From positions 186,001 through 250,000 of the forward strand of contig NZ_QJSU01000004.1 in NCBI RefSeq assembly GCF_003217155.1: a stretch of DNA of 64,000 nt, written 5' to 3'. The notes below the pieces were generated by a model that did not search any database, had not been told where the DNA came from, and worked only from the letters and a program-made list of their open reading frames with translations. The DNA is from Psychrobacter fozii (GTDB lineage Bacteria; Pseudomonadota; Gammaproteobacteria; Pseudomonadales; Moraxellaceae). The translations under genes were made by a program, and so were the position numbers. Shown here in pieces: positions 43,930 through 53,560 of this stretch; positions within the stretch are counted from its first letter, which is position 1; the number at the start of each line of letters is the position of its first letter.

Positions 43930-44373
43930 TTATTCAGCATCAATCACCGCTGCCAACTGCTTAGCCAAATTGGCCAACTGCTCTTGATCAGCCATCACAG
44001 CGGCATGGCGACCCAGCTCATGAATACTGCTAGGAATCAAATGTATATGATAATGAAACACTGTCTGCCCTGCCTGCGCACCATTTAATTGCATTTGAAT
44101 AATTCCTTCTCGCTCAAATACTTGGCGCTGGGCTTGCATGACTTTCTTAGACGTCATTAACACCGCAGCAGCATATTCAGGCTCCAGATCCGCCAAATCA
44201 ACGGCCTTCTGTTTTGGTATGACCAATACATGGCCTTCTGCTTGCGGCATGATATCCATAAAGGCGAGCGATTTATCATCTTCATACACTTTATGATAGG
44301 GAATATCACCGTTTAGCATTTTGGCAAAAATGTTGTTGTCATCATAAGTAGTTTGTTGATTCAATTCAGTCAT
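43930..44373 (-). CDS. HIT family hydrolase
   Basis: 147 residues from ATG 44373, chosen because AAGGAA lies 6 nt upstream and the protein then starts normally; a longer frame to 44490 adds 39 unlikely residues. IFAKMLNGDIPYHKVYEDDKSLAFMDIMPQAEGHVLVIPK is the HIT core opening, and FHYHIHLIPS holds the HxHxH catalytic triad of His residues. Such proteins hydrolyse nucleoside phosphoramidates or dinucleotides. Neighbours give no clue. Confidence 0.9.
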   Translation of the reverse strand: MTELNQQTTYDDNNIFAKMLNGDIPYHKVYEDDKSLAFMDIMPQAEGHVLVIPKQKAVDLADLEPEYAAAVLMTSKKVMQAQRQVFEREGIIQMQLNGAQAGQTVFHYHIHLIPSSIHELGRHAAVMADQEQLANLAKQLAAVIDAE

Positions 44374-44500
44374 TATTTTTCCTTTGATTACATGATTATT
44401 AGATACTTCATTATATTTATAATGGTGCTGATCACTTTTTATATAGTGGACGAAATCCAAACTGAGTACAAGCCAACAATGTGAGATCAAGATTATTAAA

Positions 44501-45520
44501 TCAATTATAACTGGCTTTATTAACGAGCTTTAAAAAAACACTTTTCCAAAAAACGAGCCAGCCATAAAAAAACCGGATACCAAAAACGATAAATATATAT
44601 AAACCGTTGATATATAAATTCTCGAACCATGCTTCTTGATCTATCAGACCTAATGTGAACCAGTTTGCATTGGTTAAAAAACCTAACGTGCCAATAGTCA
44701 TAAAAAATCCAAAGATAAGTGACCAAGCACAACTACGTAAAAAAGACATGACACTATGAATATTTCTGGGATCAATCTGCTGCATTCCCAGCCATTTCAG
44801 CGGCTTCCACAATACGATCGACAATGCCGCTAAGATAGGAATAAACATCATCACTCGAATAAAGTGGTAAAACATTGCGGCATCACCAAATGGAGAAGCC
44901 AAAAATGCCCATTCATCTCCAAAATATTCTTTCAGTATCTTTTCTTGTCCATTGTAATCACCAAATGACAAACTAAAGAGCTTCCTATTTTCGTTAAGTG
45001 GTGGTAGCGTCAAGTTATTATGTATCCAACCAATGCAGGCATTGACCCAGTCAGGCTGCCATACTAGGCTCAGATCTCTTATCCAGCAGCGGATATACAA
45101 TATATCGAAGAGTATGAATGCAAATAAAAATGCCAGTGATAGCGTTTCTAGTCGGTTAGGTGGCAACTTGCCATTGCTAGTAATCTGCTTATGTACCTGC
45201 TCTCTTTGCTCAATATCCTCTATGCTGTCTAGCGTTTCATACACTTTGGCAGTGGCTTGAAACAGGTACGCATTTTTGCCTTTTATCAGCCGATACCAAA
45301 ACTTAGGAACACTTAAGGCCACACATAAGAGCAAGAACCATACTGAGTTGAGGATTAGGTTTTGAATATCGTTGAATACTGGTATGCGTATACCAATAGA
45401 AAACAAACCAACGAAAAACCAAAATAGGCATATGAGTAAATAAAAGAAGAGATACTCTTCATAGAGACGGTCTGATGTCATCCATTCTTGGATAGATTCG
45501 TTATCGGAAAGGGTTTTCAT
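44501..45520 (-). CDS. Multipass membrane protein, unknown family
   Basis: 339 residues with about seven hydrophobic helices. Helix 1-2 region FFYLLICLFWFFVGLFSIGIRIPVF is unusually Phe/Trp-rich. Between helices lies a soluble stretch (about 75-105, AKVYETLDSIEDIEQREQVHKQI) and a second one with ENRKLFSLSFGDYNGQEKILKEYFGDEWAFL. I do not recognise a family. The coding sequence is plausible by length, hydrophobic pattern and codon use like its neighbours. No ribosome site is striking; the ATG at 45520 has TTAATT upstream. Confidence 0.6.
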   Translation of the reverse strand: MKTLSDNESIQEWMTSDRLYEEYLFFYLLICLFWFFVGLFSIGIRIPVFNDIQNLILNSVWFLLLCVALSVPKFWYRLIKGKNAYLFQATAKVYETLDSIEDIEQREQVHKQITSNGKLPPNRLETLSLAFLFAFILFDILYIRCWIRDLSLVWQPDWVNACIGWIHNNLTLPPLNENRKLFSLSFGDYNGQEKILKEYFGDEWAFLASPFGDAAMFYHFIRVMMFIPILAALSIVLWKPLKWLGMQQIDPRNIHSVMSFLRSCAWSLIFGFFMTIGTLGFLTNANWFTLGLIDQEAWFENLYINGLYIFIVFGIRFFYGWLVFWKSVFLKLVNKASYN

Positions 45521-45715
45521 TAATTATTCTATCTATATACTTATCTAAAAATTCGGTTATATTCTACATTCTTTTAACAAACAAAATACGACTAGTTCAT
45601 AATTGACTATTTACCCAATGATATTCTTTTATCAGCATAAATCACTTCCTCAGATCACCAATTTATTGGCGGGGCACACCCTTAAAATGTTATATTAACC
45701 CTCTATTTTAATAAC

Positions 45716-46501
45716 ATGATGTTTATGGACTCGCCTACCTTGACGACTCAATCAGATGACAATCACGCTCATTCCATACTTAATGATACGCCATCAATCT
45801 CTGTATCCGATGACACAGTGTCTGCGAACGATGCGGAGCAAGCAAACGCTAGTAATAGTCCGCAAACCCTTGCACCTAATACTATTATTTTAGCAGATGC
45901 CTTAACGGATAAAACAATCGCTTGGCGGATTCATAATTGTAAAATCAGTAAAAAAACAGTCACTCAAGACCTTCCGCTGCCCTTTCTATATCATTACGAC
46001 AGTTTAGACGATGTGATTAAACAGACGCATCCACTCACACCTGCGCTACTGGCTAAATTCAATATACCCATGACGGCTCATGAAGCCGCTCAATTCATTG
46101 GTATTAGTGAAGCGCTATTGAGTAGCCCGTGGCATGTCAAAGTCATTGGCTCATTGGTTGTCTTTAGTGAGACTCTGCAACTAGCAGTACGTCTACATTG
46201 GACCAACTCAGGCAAAGAGACGCAGCAAATCTATACCAAGGAAGCCGCAGACGCGATTACCGCAGCTTTTAAAGACTGGCAGTTTTTTGGCCGAGTGGAT
46301 GTGCTCTATAAAAACACTCAGCAGGCACTGGTCAGTATCGACGAACAAGCACCAACCAACGATCAGATTATGAACATCGATGTGAGTAGCGACTATCAGC
46401 TTTTGCCGTCGACTCATGCGTTAGCGATTATCGCCAAACTGGATGCAGATAAAGTTGAGCTGCCGTGGTTTGAGACGGCGATATTAGAGCGTCTTGAATA
46501 G
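45716..46501 (+). CDS. Unrecognised soluble protein
   Basis: 261 residues, no signal peptide or membrane helix. Residues 1-70 are polar, Ser/Thr/Asn/Asp rich and probably disordered; the remainder (IAWRIHNCKISKKTVTQDLPLPFLYHYDSLDDV, WHVKVIGSLVVFSE, LRLHW-like and a final LDADKVELPWFETAILERLE) looks like a mixed alpha/beta fold. Start could be 45716 or 45722-45728 because several ATGs lie together. Function unknown. It is divergent from the membrane protein at 44501 and precedes ilvD on the same strand by 180 nt. Confidence 0.55.
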   Translation: MMFMDSPTLTTQSDDNHAHSILNDTPSISVSDDTVSANDAEQANASNSPQTLAPNTIILADALTDKTIAWRIHNCKISKKTVTQDLPLPFLYHYDSLDDVIKQTHPLTPALLAKFNIPMTAHEAAQFIGISEALLSSPWHVKVIGSLVVFSETLQLAVRLHWTNSGKETQQIYTKEAADAITAAFKDWQFFGRVDVLYKNTQQALVSIDEQAPTNDQIMNIDVSSDYQLLPSTHALAIIAKLDADKVELPWFETAILERLE

Positions 46502-46681
46502 CACTTTTTTGATCCATCATTTATCATAAGCAACGAATTGTTTTTAGGTATTCATAGCTAATGGTATGGTAACAACCTAGAATTATTCACTAGTCCTCAC
46601 GCATCATAAAAAGCACACTATCAATATCACAGCTGAGGCTGCACATTTTCACAAACCTCGCCTATTTGTAAGGAATATCAC

Positions 46682-48568
46682 ATGGATTATCGCTCAAAAA
46701 CCTCTACTGGTGGTCGTAATATGGCAGGCGCTCGCGCATTATGGCGTGCAACTGGCATGACTGACGGCGACTTTGGCAAGCCAATTATTGCCATTGCCAA
46801 CTCATTTACCCAGTTTGTACCTGGTCACGTGCATCTAAAAGATCTTGGACAACTGGTCGCACGTGAGATTGAGCAAGCAGGTGGCGTTGCCAAAGAATTC
46901 AACACTATTGCGGTCGATGATGGTATTGCGATGGGTCATAGCGGTATGTTGTACTCGCTACCAAGTCGCGACCTAATTGCCGACTCTGTCGAGTACATGG
47001 TCAATGCTCACTGCGCGGATGCGCTAGTGTGTATTTCTAACTGCGATAAAATCACGCCGGGTATGTTGATGGCTGCTATGCGCCTTAATATCCCAGTGGT
47101 ATTTATTTCAGGTGGCCCAATGGAAGCGGGCAAGATTTTAGCCAGTACCGTTGGTAAGAGCCACAATACTGATAGCAGTGACAGCAGCGCAGTTCGTAAA
47201 CTGGATCTTGTTGATGCAATGATGGATGCCGCTGATGACAGCATTAGTGATGAAGATGTAGCCGCTATCGAAGCCTCAGCGTGTCCAACTTGTGGTTCAT
47301 GCTCTGGTATGTTTACTGCTAACTCAATGAACTGCTTGACCGAAGCTTTAGGCTTGGCATTACCGGGTAATGGCTCTCTACTTGCTACTCACTCACTACG
47401 TCGCGAGCTATTCTTAGAGGCAGGTCGCACCATTGTGTCATTGGCCAAACGTCGCTATGAGCAAGATGATGATTCAGTGTTACCGCGCTCAATCGCTAGC
47501 AAAGCGGCTTTTGAAAATGCAATGACCTTGGATATCGCCATGGGCGGCTCGACCAATACTATTTTGCATCTGTTAGCGGCTGCTAATGAAGCAGAAATCG
47601 ACTTTAAAATGCATGATATTGACCGTCTAAGTCGTGGTGTGCCTTGTCTTGCAAAAGTTGCACCTGCCTCACAAAAATACCATATGGAAGATGTGCATCG
47701 TGCTGGCGGTGTCTTTGCGTTATTGGCTGAGCTTGATCGTGCTGGATTACTGAGCACTGACGTACCAACCATTCATAGTCCAACGATGAAAGAAGCGATT
47801 GATAAGTGGGATATCATGAACGCTGATAACCTTGAGGCGCGTGCACGATTCCTTGCAGCGCCTGGTGGCGTACGTACCACTGAAGCGTTTTCACAATCAA
47901 AAGAATGGTCAAATTTAGACGTTAACCGCGAGTCTGGTTGTATCCGTAGTGCCCAACATGCCTATTCTACAGATGGTGGCTTGGCCGTACTGTATGGCAA
48001 TATCGCCGAGCGTGGCTGTGTGGTTAAAACCGCAGGCGTTGACGAAAGTATCTTAGTATTTACTGGTCGCGCGCGTCTATTTGAGTCACAAGATGATGCC
48101 GTCGCTGCGGTATTGGCTGATGATATCGTTGCCGGTGATGTGGTCATTATCCGCTATGAAGGCCCTAAAGGCGGCCCAGGTATGCAAGAAATGCTGTACC
48201 CAACGACTTACCTAAAGTCAAAAGGCTTAGGCAAAGAGTGCGCCCTACTCACCGATGGTCGCTTCTCTGGTGGTACATCAGGCCTATCAATCGGTCACGC
48301 CAGCCCTGAAGCAGCCGAAGGTGGTGCCATCGGTCTGGTTGAAGAAGGCGATACCATCCATATCGACATCCCAAATCGTACCATCAACATGCAAGTTAGT
48401 GATGCCGACTTGGCCGCTCGCCGAGACGCGATGGAAGCACGCGGGCGCGATGCATGGAAGCCTGTGAGCCGTGATCGTCATGTGACCCCTGCGCTACGTG
48501 CCTATGCTGCTATGACGACCAGTGCCGATACTGGTGCTGTCCGTGATGTGAGCCAAGTAGAACGCTAG
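46682..48568 (+). CDS. ilvD: Dihydroxy-acid dehydratase
   Basis: 628 residues. Cysteines for the Fe-S cluster occur in [14 protein letters not shown] and [64 protein letters not shown] and the C-terminal [28 protein letters not shown] are conserved. It dehydrates dihydroxyisovalerate and dihydroxymethylvalerate in isoleucine/valine synthesis. AAGGAATATCAC precedes the ATG. No ilv neighbour or leader attenuator was seen; a terminator follows. Confidence 0.97.
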   Translation: MDYRSKTSTGGRNMAGARALWRATGMTDGDFGKPIIAIANSFTQFVPGHVHLKDLGQLVAREIEQAGGVAKEFNTIAVDDGIAMGHSGMLYSLPSRDLIADSVEYMVNAHCADALVCISNCDKITPGMLMAAMRLNIPVVFISGGPMEAGKILASTVGKSHNTDSSDSSAVRKLDLVDAMMDAADDSISDEDVAAIEASACPTCGSCSGMFTANSMNCLTEALGLALPGNGSLLATHSLRRELFLEAGRTIVSLAKRRYEQDDDSVLPRSIASKAAFENAMTLDIAMGGSTNTILHLLAAANEAEIDFKMHDIDRLSRGVPCLAKVAPASQKYHMEDVHRAGGVFALLAELDRAGLLSTDVPTIHSPTMKEAIDKWDIMNADNLEARARFLAAPGGVRTTEAFSQSKEWSNLDVNRESGCIRSAQHAYSTDGGLAVLYGNIAERGCVVKTAGVDESILVFTGRARLFESQDDAVAAVLADDIVAGDVVIIRYEGPKGGPGMQEMLYPTTYLKSKGLGKECALLTDGRFSGGTSGLSIGHASPEAAEGGAIGLVEEGDTIHIDIPNRTINMQVSDADLAARRDAMEARGRDAWKPVSRDRHVTPALRAYAAMTTSADTGAVRDVSQVER

Positions 48569-48632
48569 AACGTGCAGACTGTGTTTTAAGGTAAATAAAT
48601 TATCTTAAAACACATCAATCTAAAGACCCATG

Positions 48633-48665
48633 AAAAGCCTGCATATCTTATGCAGGCTTTTTTTC
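48633..48665 (+). terminator. Terminator after ilvD
   Basis: AAAAGCCTGCATA / TATGCAGGCTTTT-type stem with a long T-tract. Confidence 0.85.
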
Positions 48666-48785
48666 ACCAAAAAACAACGTAGCAGACGTTTTAATAACGA
48701 TTTTTTGCGGTAATTGATTTTTTTTGGCGTCATGATAAGGGTTATCAAAACTGCCCCCTTAAAAACCACGACGTGCCTACTCCTT

Positions 48786-50033
48786 ATGATCGAAAACTAT
48801 AATTTATTCTTATTAATTTGCGGTGTCGCTTTTTTATTAGGAGCGTTGTTTCCTATTATGTTTAAGCGCACACCCATCTCTCTGCCTATGCTACAGGTCA
48901 GTTTTGGTCTAATTATGGGCTATTGGTGGACGACCCTATCATTTTTAGATCCGATGGATAACGGTTTAATCATCGAAAAATTAACCGAAATTGTGGTGCT
49001 CGTATCATTGGTAGGCGCTGGTATTAAGATTGATACCAAGCTGTCTTGGCGATTGTGGAGGCCGACAGTACGCCTATTACTGATTACCATGCCGATTGGT
49101 ATCTTTGCGATGGCCATTTTGGGATATTATGCGTTTGGTTTGAGCCTTGGAGCAGCTATTTTGCTAGGGGCTGTGCTAGCCCCAACCGATCCGGTATTGG
49201 CATCTAGCATTCAGGTAGGGCCGCCTAATACAGGCGGCGAAGACACACCGCGCTTTACCCTTACCTCAGAGGCAGGACTTAACGATGGACTGGCTTTCCC
49301 TTTCGTTTATTTGGCAATAAAAATAGCAGAAGTATTTAGTGAAGGTAATAGCTTTACTAGTGAGATGCTTTGGTCGTGGTTTACCCATGATGTACTGTGG
49401 AAAATTGGCGCAGGTTTGGTCGTTGGCATCGTTGTTGGTAAAGTCATGGCAAAGCTGGTATTTTCGAAATATAGCCAAGACACTACTATTTCTCAAGGCT
49501 ATGTGGTCATCGCCCTGACACTTGTAGCATATGGATTAGCAGAGTTTGTACATAGTTATGGTTTTATCGCTGTCTTTATTGCGGCATTTGCCTTCCGGCG
49601 TTCAGAGCATGAGCACAGCTACCATCACAAACTCCATGATTTCGCAGAGCAATCCGAAGGTTTGCTTATGTCGCTCGTACTGGTTATGTTTGGCATTTTT
49701 CTAGGTCAAGGATTACAGTCAGGTGTGGAGCTGACGTGGCGTGTTTACATCGTCAGCTTCACCTTCTTATTATTGATACGTCCTATTGGTGGGTTTATCG
49801 CTTTATCAGGGCTAAATCTTCCTCGCACTGAAAAATACGCTATCTCAGCATTAGGTATCCGTGGTATTGGTACGTTGTATTATTTATCTTATGCGCTGAA
49901 CCAAGGGTTCTTCGGTGATGAAGACGCACTCAAGTTATGGATTGTCTGCTCAATTGTTATTCTAGCCTCAATCTTCATTCATGGCTTGAGTGCAACTAGG
50001 CTACTTAAAATGACACCGAATAAGCCTCATTGA
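48786..50033 (+). CDS. Cation:proton antiporter (NhaP/CPA1-like)
   Basis: 415 residues from ATG 48786 (MIENYNLFLLICG); upstream in-frame ATGs at 48732 and 48714 are possible, and none has a good ribosome site. About twelve helices. LGAVLAPTDPVLASSIQVGPP and TLTSEAGLNDGLAFPFVYLAI contain the conserved acidic and polar residues of CPA1 exchangers (the ND motif). It likely exchanges Na+ or K+ for H+. Family certain, ion not. Confidence 0.85.
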   Translation: MIENYNLFLLICGVAFLLGALFPIMFKRTPISLPMLQVSFGLIMGYWWTTLSFLDPMDNGLIIEKLTEIVVLVSLVGAGIKIDTKLSWRLWRPTVRLLLITMPIGIFAMAILGYYAFGLSLGAAILLGAVLAPTDPVLASSIQVGPPNTGGEDTPRFTLTSEAGLNDGLAFPFVYLAIKIAEVFSEGNSFTSEMLWSWFTHDVLWKIGAGLVVGIVVGKVMAKLVFSKYSQDTTISQGYVVIALTLVAYGLAEFVHSYGFIAVFIAAFAFRRSEHEHSYHHKLHDFAEQSEGLLMSLVLVMFGIFLGQGLQSGVELTWRVYIVSFTFLLLIRPIGGFIALSGLNLPRTEKYAISALGIRGIGTLYYLSYALNQGFFGDEDALKLWIVCSIVILASIFIHGLSATRLLKMTPNKPH

Positions 50034-50050
50034 ACTTATCAATAAGGTTT

Positions 50051-51448
50051 TTAAAGCGCTGCATCAATCATACTCAACACAGATTCCGTTAGCACAAACT
50101 GACGGATATCATTGAGCATCGTTGCATCAAAATTATGGACAAAGGCAAGTGATAACTGGCGCTCAGGGTCACACCAAGCTACTGAACCGTTGTAGCCCAT
50201 GTGCCCAAATCCTTGCTTGCTTACATCAGCTGTTTCATTGGCTTCGTTTTGACAAATATCAAACCGGCGGTGATAACCCAAGCGCCAATGCATCGCTGCT
50301 GGCATGACAGCATCTAGTCCTGAGACTTGTGGTGTGGATAGCTGCTCAAAGGTTGTACTATCAATAAGCGTCTGTCCTTGCCACTCGCCGCCACTGGCAA
50401 GCATGGCATAAATGGTTGCCAATGCCTGAGCTGAAGCGACACCATTGGCTGCTGGAATGACTGCCTGTAGTGTCTCACGACTATGATAATCGATCGCTTG
50501 TTTTCCAACTGGTATGAGCGCTGCCTTATAATTTTTTAGATTGAGCTTGCTCGTGTCAAAGTACAAACGATTAATATAAGCCGTGTCCAACACAGGTAAG
50601 CTGGTTTGCTCATCAGCTTGACCAATATCTGCCGATTTCATATTCGCTAATGCTTGTTGCTGCCAACATGAGTAACTAGGCAGGTTTTCGTAAGCATGCA
50701 AGACACTTTGTGAATCTACTTTTAAGGTTGGTTTTTGACGTTTACTACGCAGTTGTGAGTTGTCTTCATTTGATGACTCAAAATCTTTGGCTAGCTTTGC
50801 CACTTGGTTAACTTTGCTTGTTGGTACGCCAAAATAACAGCTATCAGCAATACCTAAAGGCTCAGTAAGATAACGGTGCAGCGCTTCAGCTAAAGACAGT
50901 TCAGTAACGGTTTCTATGACACCGCCCAATACCCAACCATAAACTAAAGCACTATAGGCGCTGTCATATAGCTCGGCATGGTCTGGTGCGGTGATCGGCA
51001 TTTCAGCAACTGTCTTGATCATGTATTCCCAATCAAGTAAGGCTTCACTGTCTACCTCGATACTTTGAATAGAAAATAAATTGGCTTGGTGTGACATCAC
51101 ATTGCGTAGCGTCAGCTCACCTTTACCCTGTGCCGCAAATGCTGGCCAATATTGTGCAATAGGTGTGTCATAATCAAGCATCTGCTGCGAAACCAATACA
51201 TGCACCAGTGTCGCCAATATACCTTTACCTGTTGAAAAGTTTATCGCTAAAGTGTCAGGCTGCCATGACATGTCCAAACGTGCCAAGCCCGTACTTACCT
51301 GAGCAATACACTTGCCAGCCTGATAGACAACCACCGCACCACCTGCTGGCGCATCATCAAGCTGTAAGTCGGTGAGCAGTTGCTGTAGGTGCTGCTGAAG
51401 CTGTGTATTAATCTGATTATTATGATTGGTTTTATTATTATCGGTCAT
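50051..51448 (-). CDS. Serine hydrolase of the beta-lactamase/EstB family
   Basis: 465 residues without signal peptide. INFSTGKGIL near residue 95 gives the SxxK nucleophile/base, YDSAYSALVYGWVLGGVIE supplies the Tyr element, and FGHMGYNGS near the C-terminus resembles the third motif (H-x-G). An insert (about 215-300) with Ser/Lys/Gln-rich sequence sits mid-protein. Such cytoplasmic class C-like enzymes are esterases or peptidases rather than resistance enzymes. Substrate unknown. Confidence 0.85.
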   Translation of the reverse strand: MTDNNKTNHNNQINTQLQQHLQQLLTDLQLDDAPAGGAVVVYQAGKCIAQVSTGLARLDMSWQPDTLAINFSTGKGILATLVHVLVSQQMLDYDTPIAQYWPAFAAQGKGELTLRNVMSHQANLFSIQSIEVDSEALLDWEYMIKTVAEMPITAPDHAELYDSAYSALVYGWVLGGVIETVTELSLAEALHRYLTEPLGIADSCYFGVPTSKVNQVAKLAKDFESSNEDNSQLRSKRQKPTLKVDSQSVLHAYENLPSYSCWQQQALANMKSADIGQADEQTSLPVLDTAYINRLYFDTSKLNLKNYKAALIPVGKQAIDYHSRETLQAVIPAANGVASAQALATIYAMLASGGEWQGQTLIDSTTFEQLSTPQVSGLDAVMPAAMHWRLGYHRRFDICQNEANETADVSKQGFGHMGYNGSVAWCDPERQLSLAFVHNFDATMLNDIRQFVLTESVLSMIDAAL

Positions 51449-51557
51449 AGTTTTCCTGCTCTGTTTTGTAGAATAGCTAAGTATGAAAAACCTTAGCGCT
51501 TAATATGATACCAATCCCAAAAAGTACGATTAGCGGTTTAAACTTGTTTTTATTTAC

Positions 51558-51592
51558 TCAAAAAAAAGGCCACCTATCGGTCGCCTTTTTAC
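51558..51592 (-). terminator. Terminator after the DSP-like phosphatase gene
   Basis: AAAAAGGC.ACC / GGT.GCCTTTTT stem with a TATC loop; T-tracts on both sides. Confidence 0.75.
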
Positions 51593-51612
51593 TCGTCAAA
51601 CGTGCTTATACT

Positions 51613-52212
51613 TTAACGTGGTACCAATAGACGATTATGAACTTCTTCGGCAAGCTTAGTCAAACCATGACTGCGCCCACGTTCCATAGCAGTATCCATC
51701 TTACGCCCACGCAACCAACCTGCACGCAGGGCAATTGCCGCGCCAACTCTGTTACCAGTTCCGCAATGTACGGCGATTTTTTTGCCATGATTTTGGCGTA
51801 ATATGTTGTCAAACGCCAATATTTTCAGCTGTTTTAAATCCGCCGCGCCGCCAATAGGCAGATGCTCATAGTGCATACCTGCCTGCTCGATCGCTGATGA
51901 TTCATCAAAACTCAATTCATCATCAGGCTGCAAATTAATCACTAGCTCGACACCCGCTTGCGCTAAAGCTACTACCTTTTCGTCATCGAGTGCACCGCAT
52001 ACAATGGTGTTATCATCAGGACGAAAATAAGGCTCAAAAATGGCAGCTAAATCGACACCATTATCAGGAGCCTCTTGGTCAGGTGTGACGTTTGTAGTCT
52101 CAGCCTCATTGTTAACAACGTCGTTATTAGCAACGTCGTTGTTAGCGACATCGTCATTGGCAGCTGAATTATCAAGTTGTTCTGGGCTTGTTGCTTCCGT
52201 ATGTGCAGTCAT
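51613..52212 (-). CDS. DSP-like phosphatase (TIGR01244/Blh-type) with repeat-rich N-terminus
   Basis: 199 residues. The phosphatase signature HCGTGNRVG (CX5R) sits near residue 157, in a small domain opening AIFEPYFRPDDNTIVCGAL and containing VVALAQAGVELVINLQPDDE. This matches the family fused to some beta-lactamase-like hydrolases and often annotated sulfur transferase or phosphatase. Residues about 15-35 are a degenerate tandem repeat NDVAN (NDDVANNDVANNDVVNN), reflected in 15-bp DNA repeats near 52108-52158, likely to vary by slippage. The acidic N-terminal 50 residues look disordered. Confidence 0.8.
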   Translation of the reverse strand: MTAHTEATSPEQLDNSAANDDVANNDVANNDVVNNEAETTNVTPDQEAPDNGVDLAAIFEPYFRPDDNTIVCGALDDEKVVALAQAGVELVINLQPDDELSFDESSAIEQAGMHYEHLPIGGAADLKQLKILAFDNILRQNHGKKIAVHCGTGNRVGAAIALRAGWLRGRKMDTAMERGRSHGLTKLAEEVHNRLLVPR

Positions 52213-52298
52213 AAGTATAAAGTTGTTCGTTAAGTTTGCTATTGAAATAGTTGTTAGTTAAACAGCAGCCATGTTACTGACTTCTATGCTAGCTTTTG

Positions 52299-53213
52299 TT
52301 AACTATCACTCTGTAATTTAACCGTACCTGCCAAATGCGGCTTGTCATTCTTAGAGCTATATAAGCCAAACTCACAAGTGCCATCTGCGCTCTCAAGCTG
52401 CGCTACCGGATCAGCAATGAGTTCGACTTCTGCTGGCAAAAAGATAGGCAGTTTGAACGATACATCAACGGTACAAGCGTCTGGCAACTCATCCATCATG
52501 GCAAGACACTTAGCCTTTGACCACATACCATGGGCGATGGCTTTAGGGAAGCCAAAAGCGCGTGCAGATAATGGATGTAAGTGGATAAGGTTAAAGTCAC
52601 CTGATACAAAGGCATAACGACGACCGATATCTTCTGGTACTTCAAAGATACTGTGTACACCTTTTGGATTGACTGACGGTTTGACCACGACTGGACGCGG
52701 TGTGCTTTTTTTATCTTTACTACGGCTTGGTTGTTTGCTACGTGACAGATAAGTCGACGTACCTTCCCAAATCACCTTGTCCTCTGATTTTACCGTTGTC
52801 ACAAAATCAAACTGCTGACCTTGAGCATGGTCACGCAAATTATCAAAGGTGACAGACATAGCGACCGTTTCATGCTCACCAATTGGACGATACTGGGTCA
52901 CACTGTTATCGACGTGTACCAGCCCTAGCATAGCAAATGGGAACGGCTCTTTGACCATCATGTTCATTTGCAGCGTTTGAGACAGCACCGAAAAATACGT
53001 AATCGGGATATTGCCATTATCAGCAAAGCCACAAATTTTACGATAATCGTTTAAGTTACCCTGATCGATGTGCAGATCGTCCACATAATAGGTCGATTGC
53101 GGCAATTGATCTCTACTAACTTTACCATTATTGACGATAGGCAATAAACTTTTGACGATATTGGCGTAGGTCGTATGCGCTTTTGGCAGCGCATCATAAT
53201 GCTTGTCTGACAT
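52299..53213 (-). CDS. MaoC-like (hotdog) dehydratase, HtdX-like
   Basis: 304 residues from ATG 53213 (AGGA 7 nt upstream; the longer frame from 53255 is unlikely). Two hotdog halves: an N-terminal FAS1-like half with YFSVLSQTLQMNMMVKEPFPFAMLGLVHV, and a C-terminal MaoC half with RRYAFVSGDFNLIHLHPLSARAFGFPKAIAHGMWS, which carries the hydratase-2 D(F)NxxH catalytic motif. It would hydrate trans-2-enoyl thioesters. It lies 347 nt from the FabG4-like gene, which has a terminator between, and the arrangement is like htdX beside fabG4 in mycobacteria. Confidence 0.85.
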   Translation of the reverse strand: MSDKHYDALPKAHTTYANIVKSLLPIVNNGKVSRDQLPQSTYYVDDLHIDQGNLNDYRKICGFADNGNIPITYFSVLSQTLQMNMMVKEPFPFAMLGLVHVDNSVTQYRPIGEHETVAMSVTFDNLRDHAQGQQFDFVTTVKSEDKVIWEGTSTYLSRSKQPSRSKDKKSTPRPVVVKPSVNPKGVHSIFEVPEDIGRRYAFVSGDFNLIHLHPLSARAFGFPKAIAHGMWSKAKCLAMMDELPDACTVDVSFKLPIFLPAEVELIADPVAQLESADGTCEFGLYSSKNDKPHLAGTVKLQSDS

Positions 53214-53417
53214 AATAAATCCTAAGTGGGGCTTGAGCAAATTTTCTTGGTGCATACAGAGATGCTATAAAGTCGTTCGTTAAGGCTTACCAGTAAACAG
53301 TATCTTAAGCGCTATACTCAATCCAAAGTATAAGTAATCTACGTGATTTTTAATACAGGTTACAAGCACTTATTATAACGAAACATGATTTGGCTGATGG
53401 TTTCTGTGTTTTTATCA

Positions 53418-53447
53418 TAAAAAAGCCACCCTCGGGCAGCTTTATTA
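53418..53447 (-). terminator. Possible terminator after fabG4
   Basis: On the minus strand AAGC.GCCC / GGGT.GCTTTTTT forms a mismatched stem with a T-tract. It is weaker than most here. The 347-nt fabG4-maoC interval otherwise holds no gene. Confidence 0.5.
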
Positions 53448-53560
53448 CGATTTATCAGCAATTTTTTCGTAAGCATATGTGAGGTAAATAATAAATAATG
53501 CACTATATTATATATTTACTATAGGCTTAATCATTACTTCTGTCTACTTAGAAATAGGTG

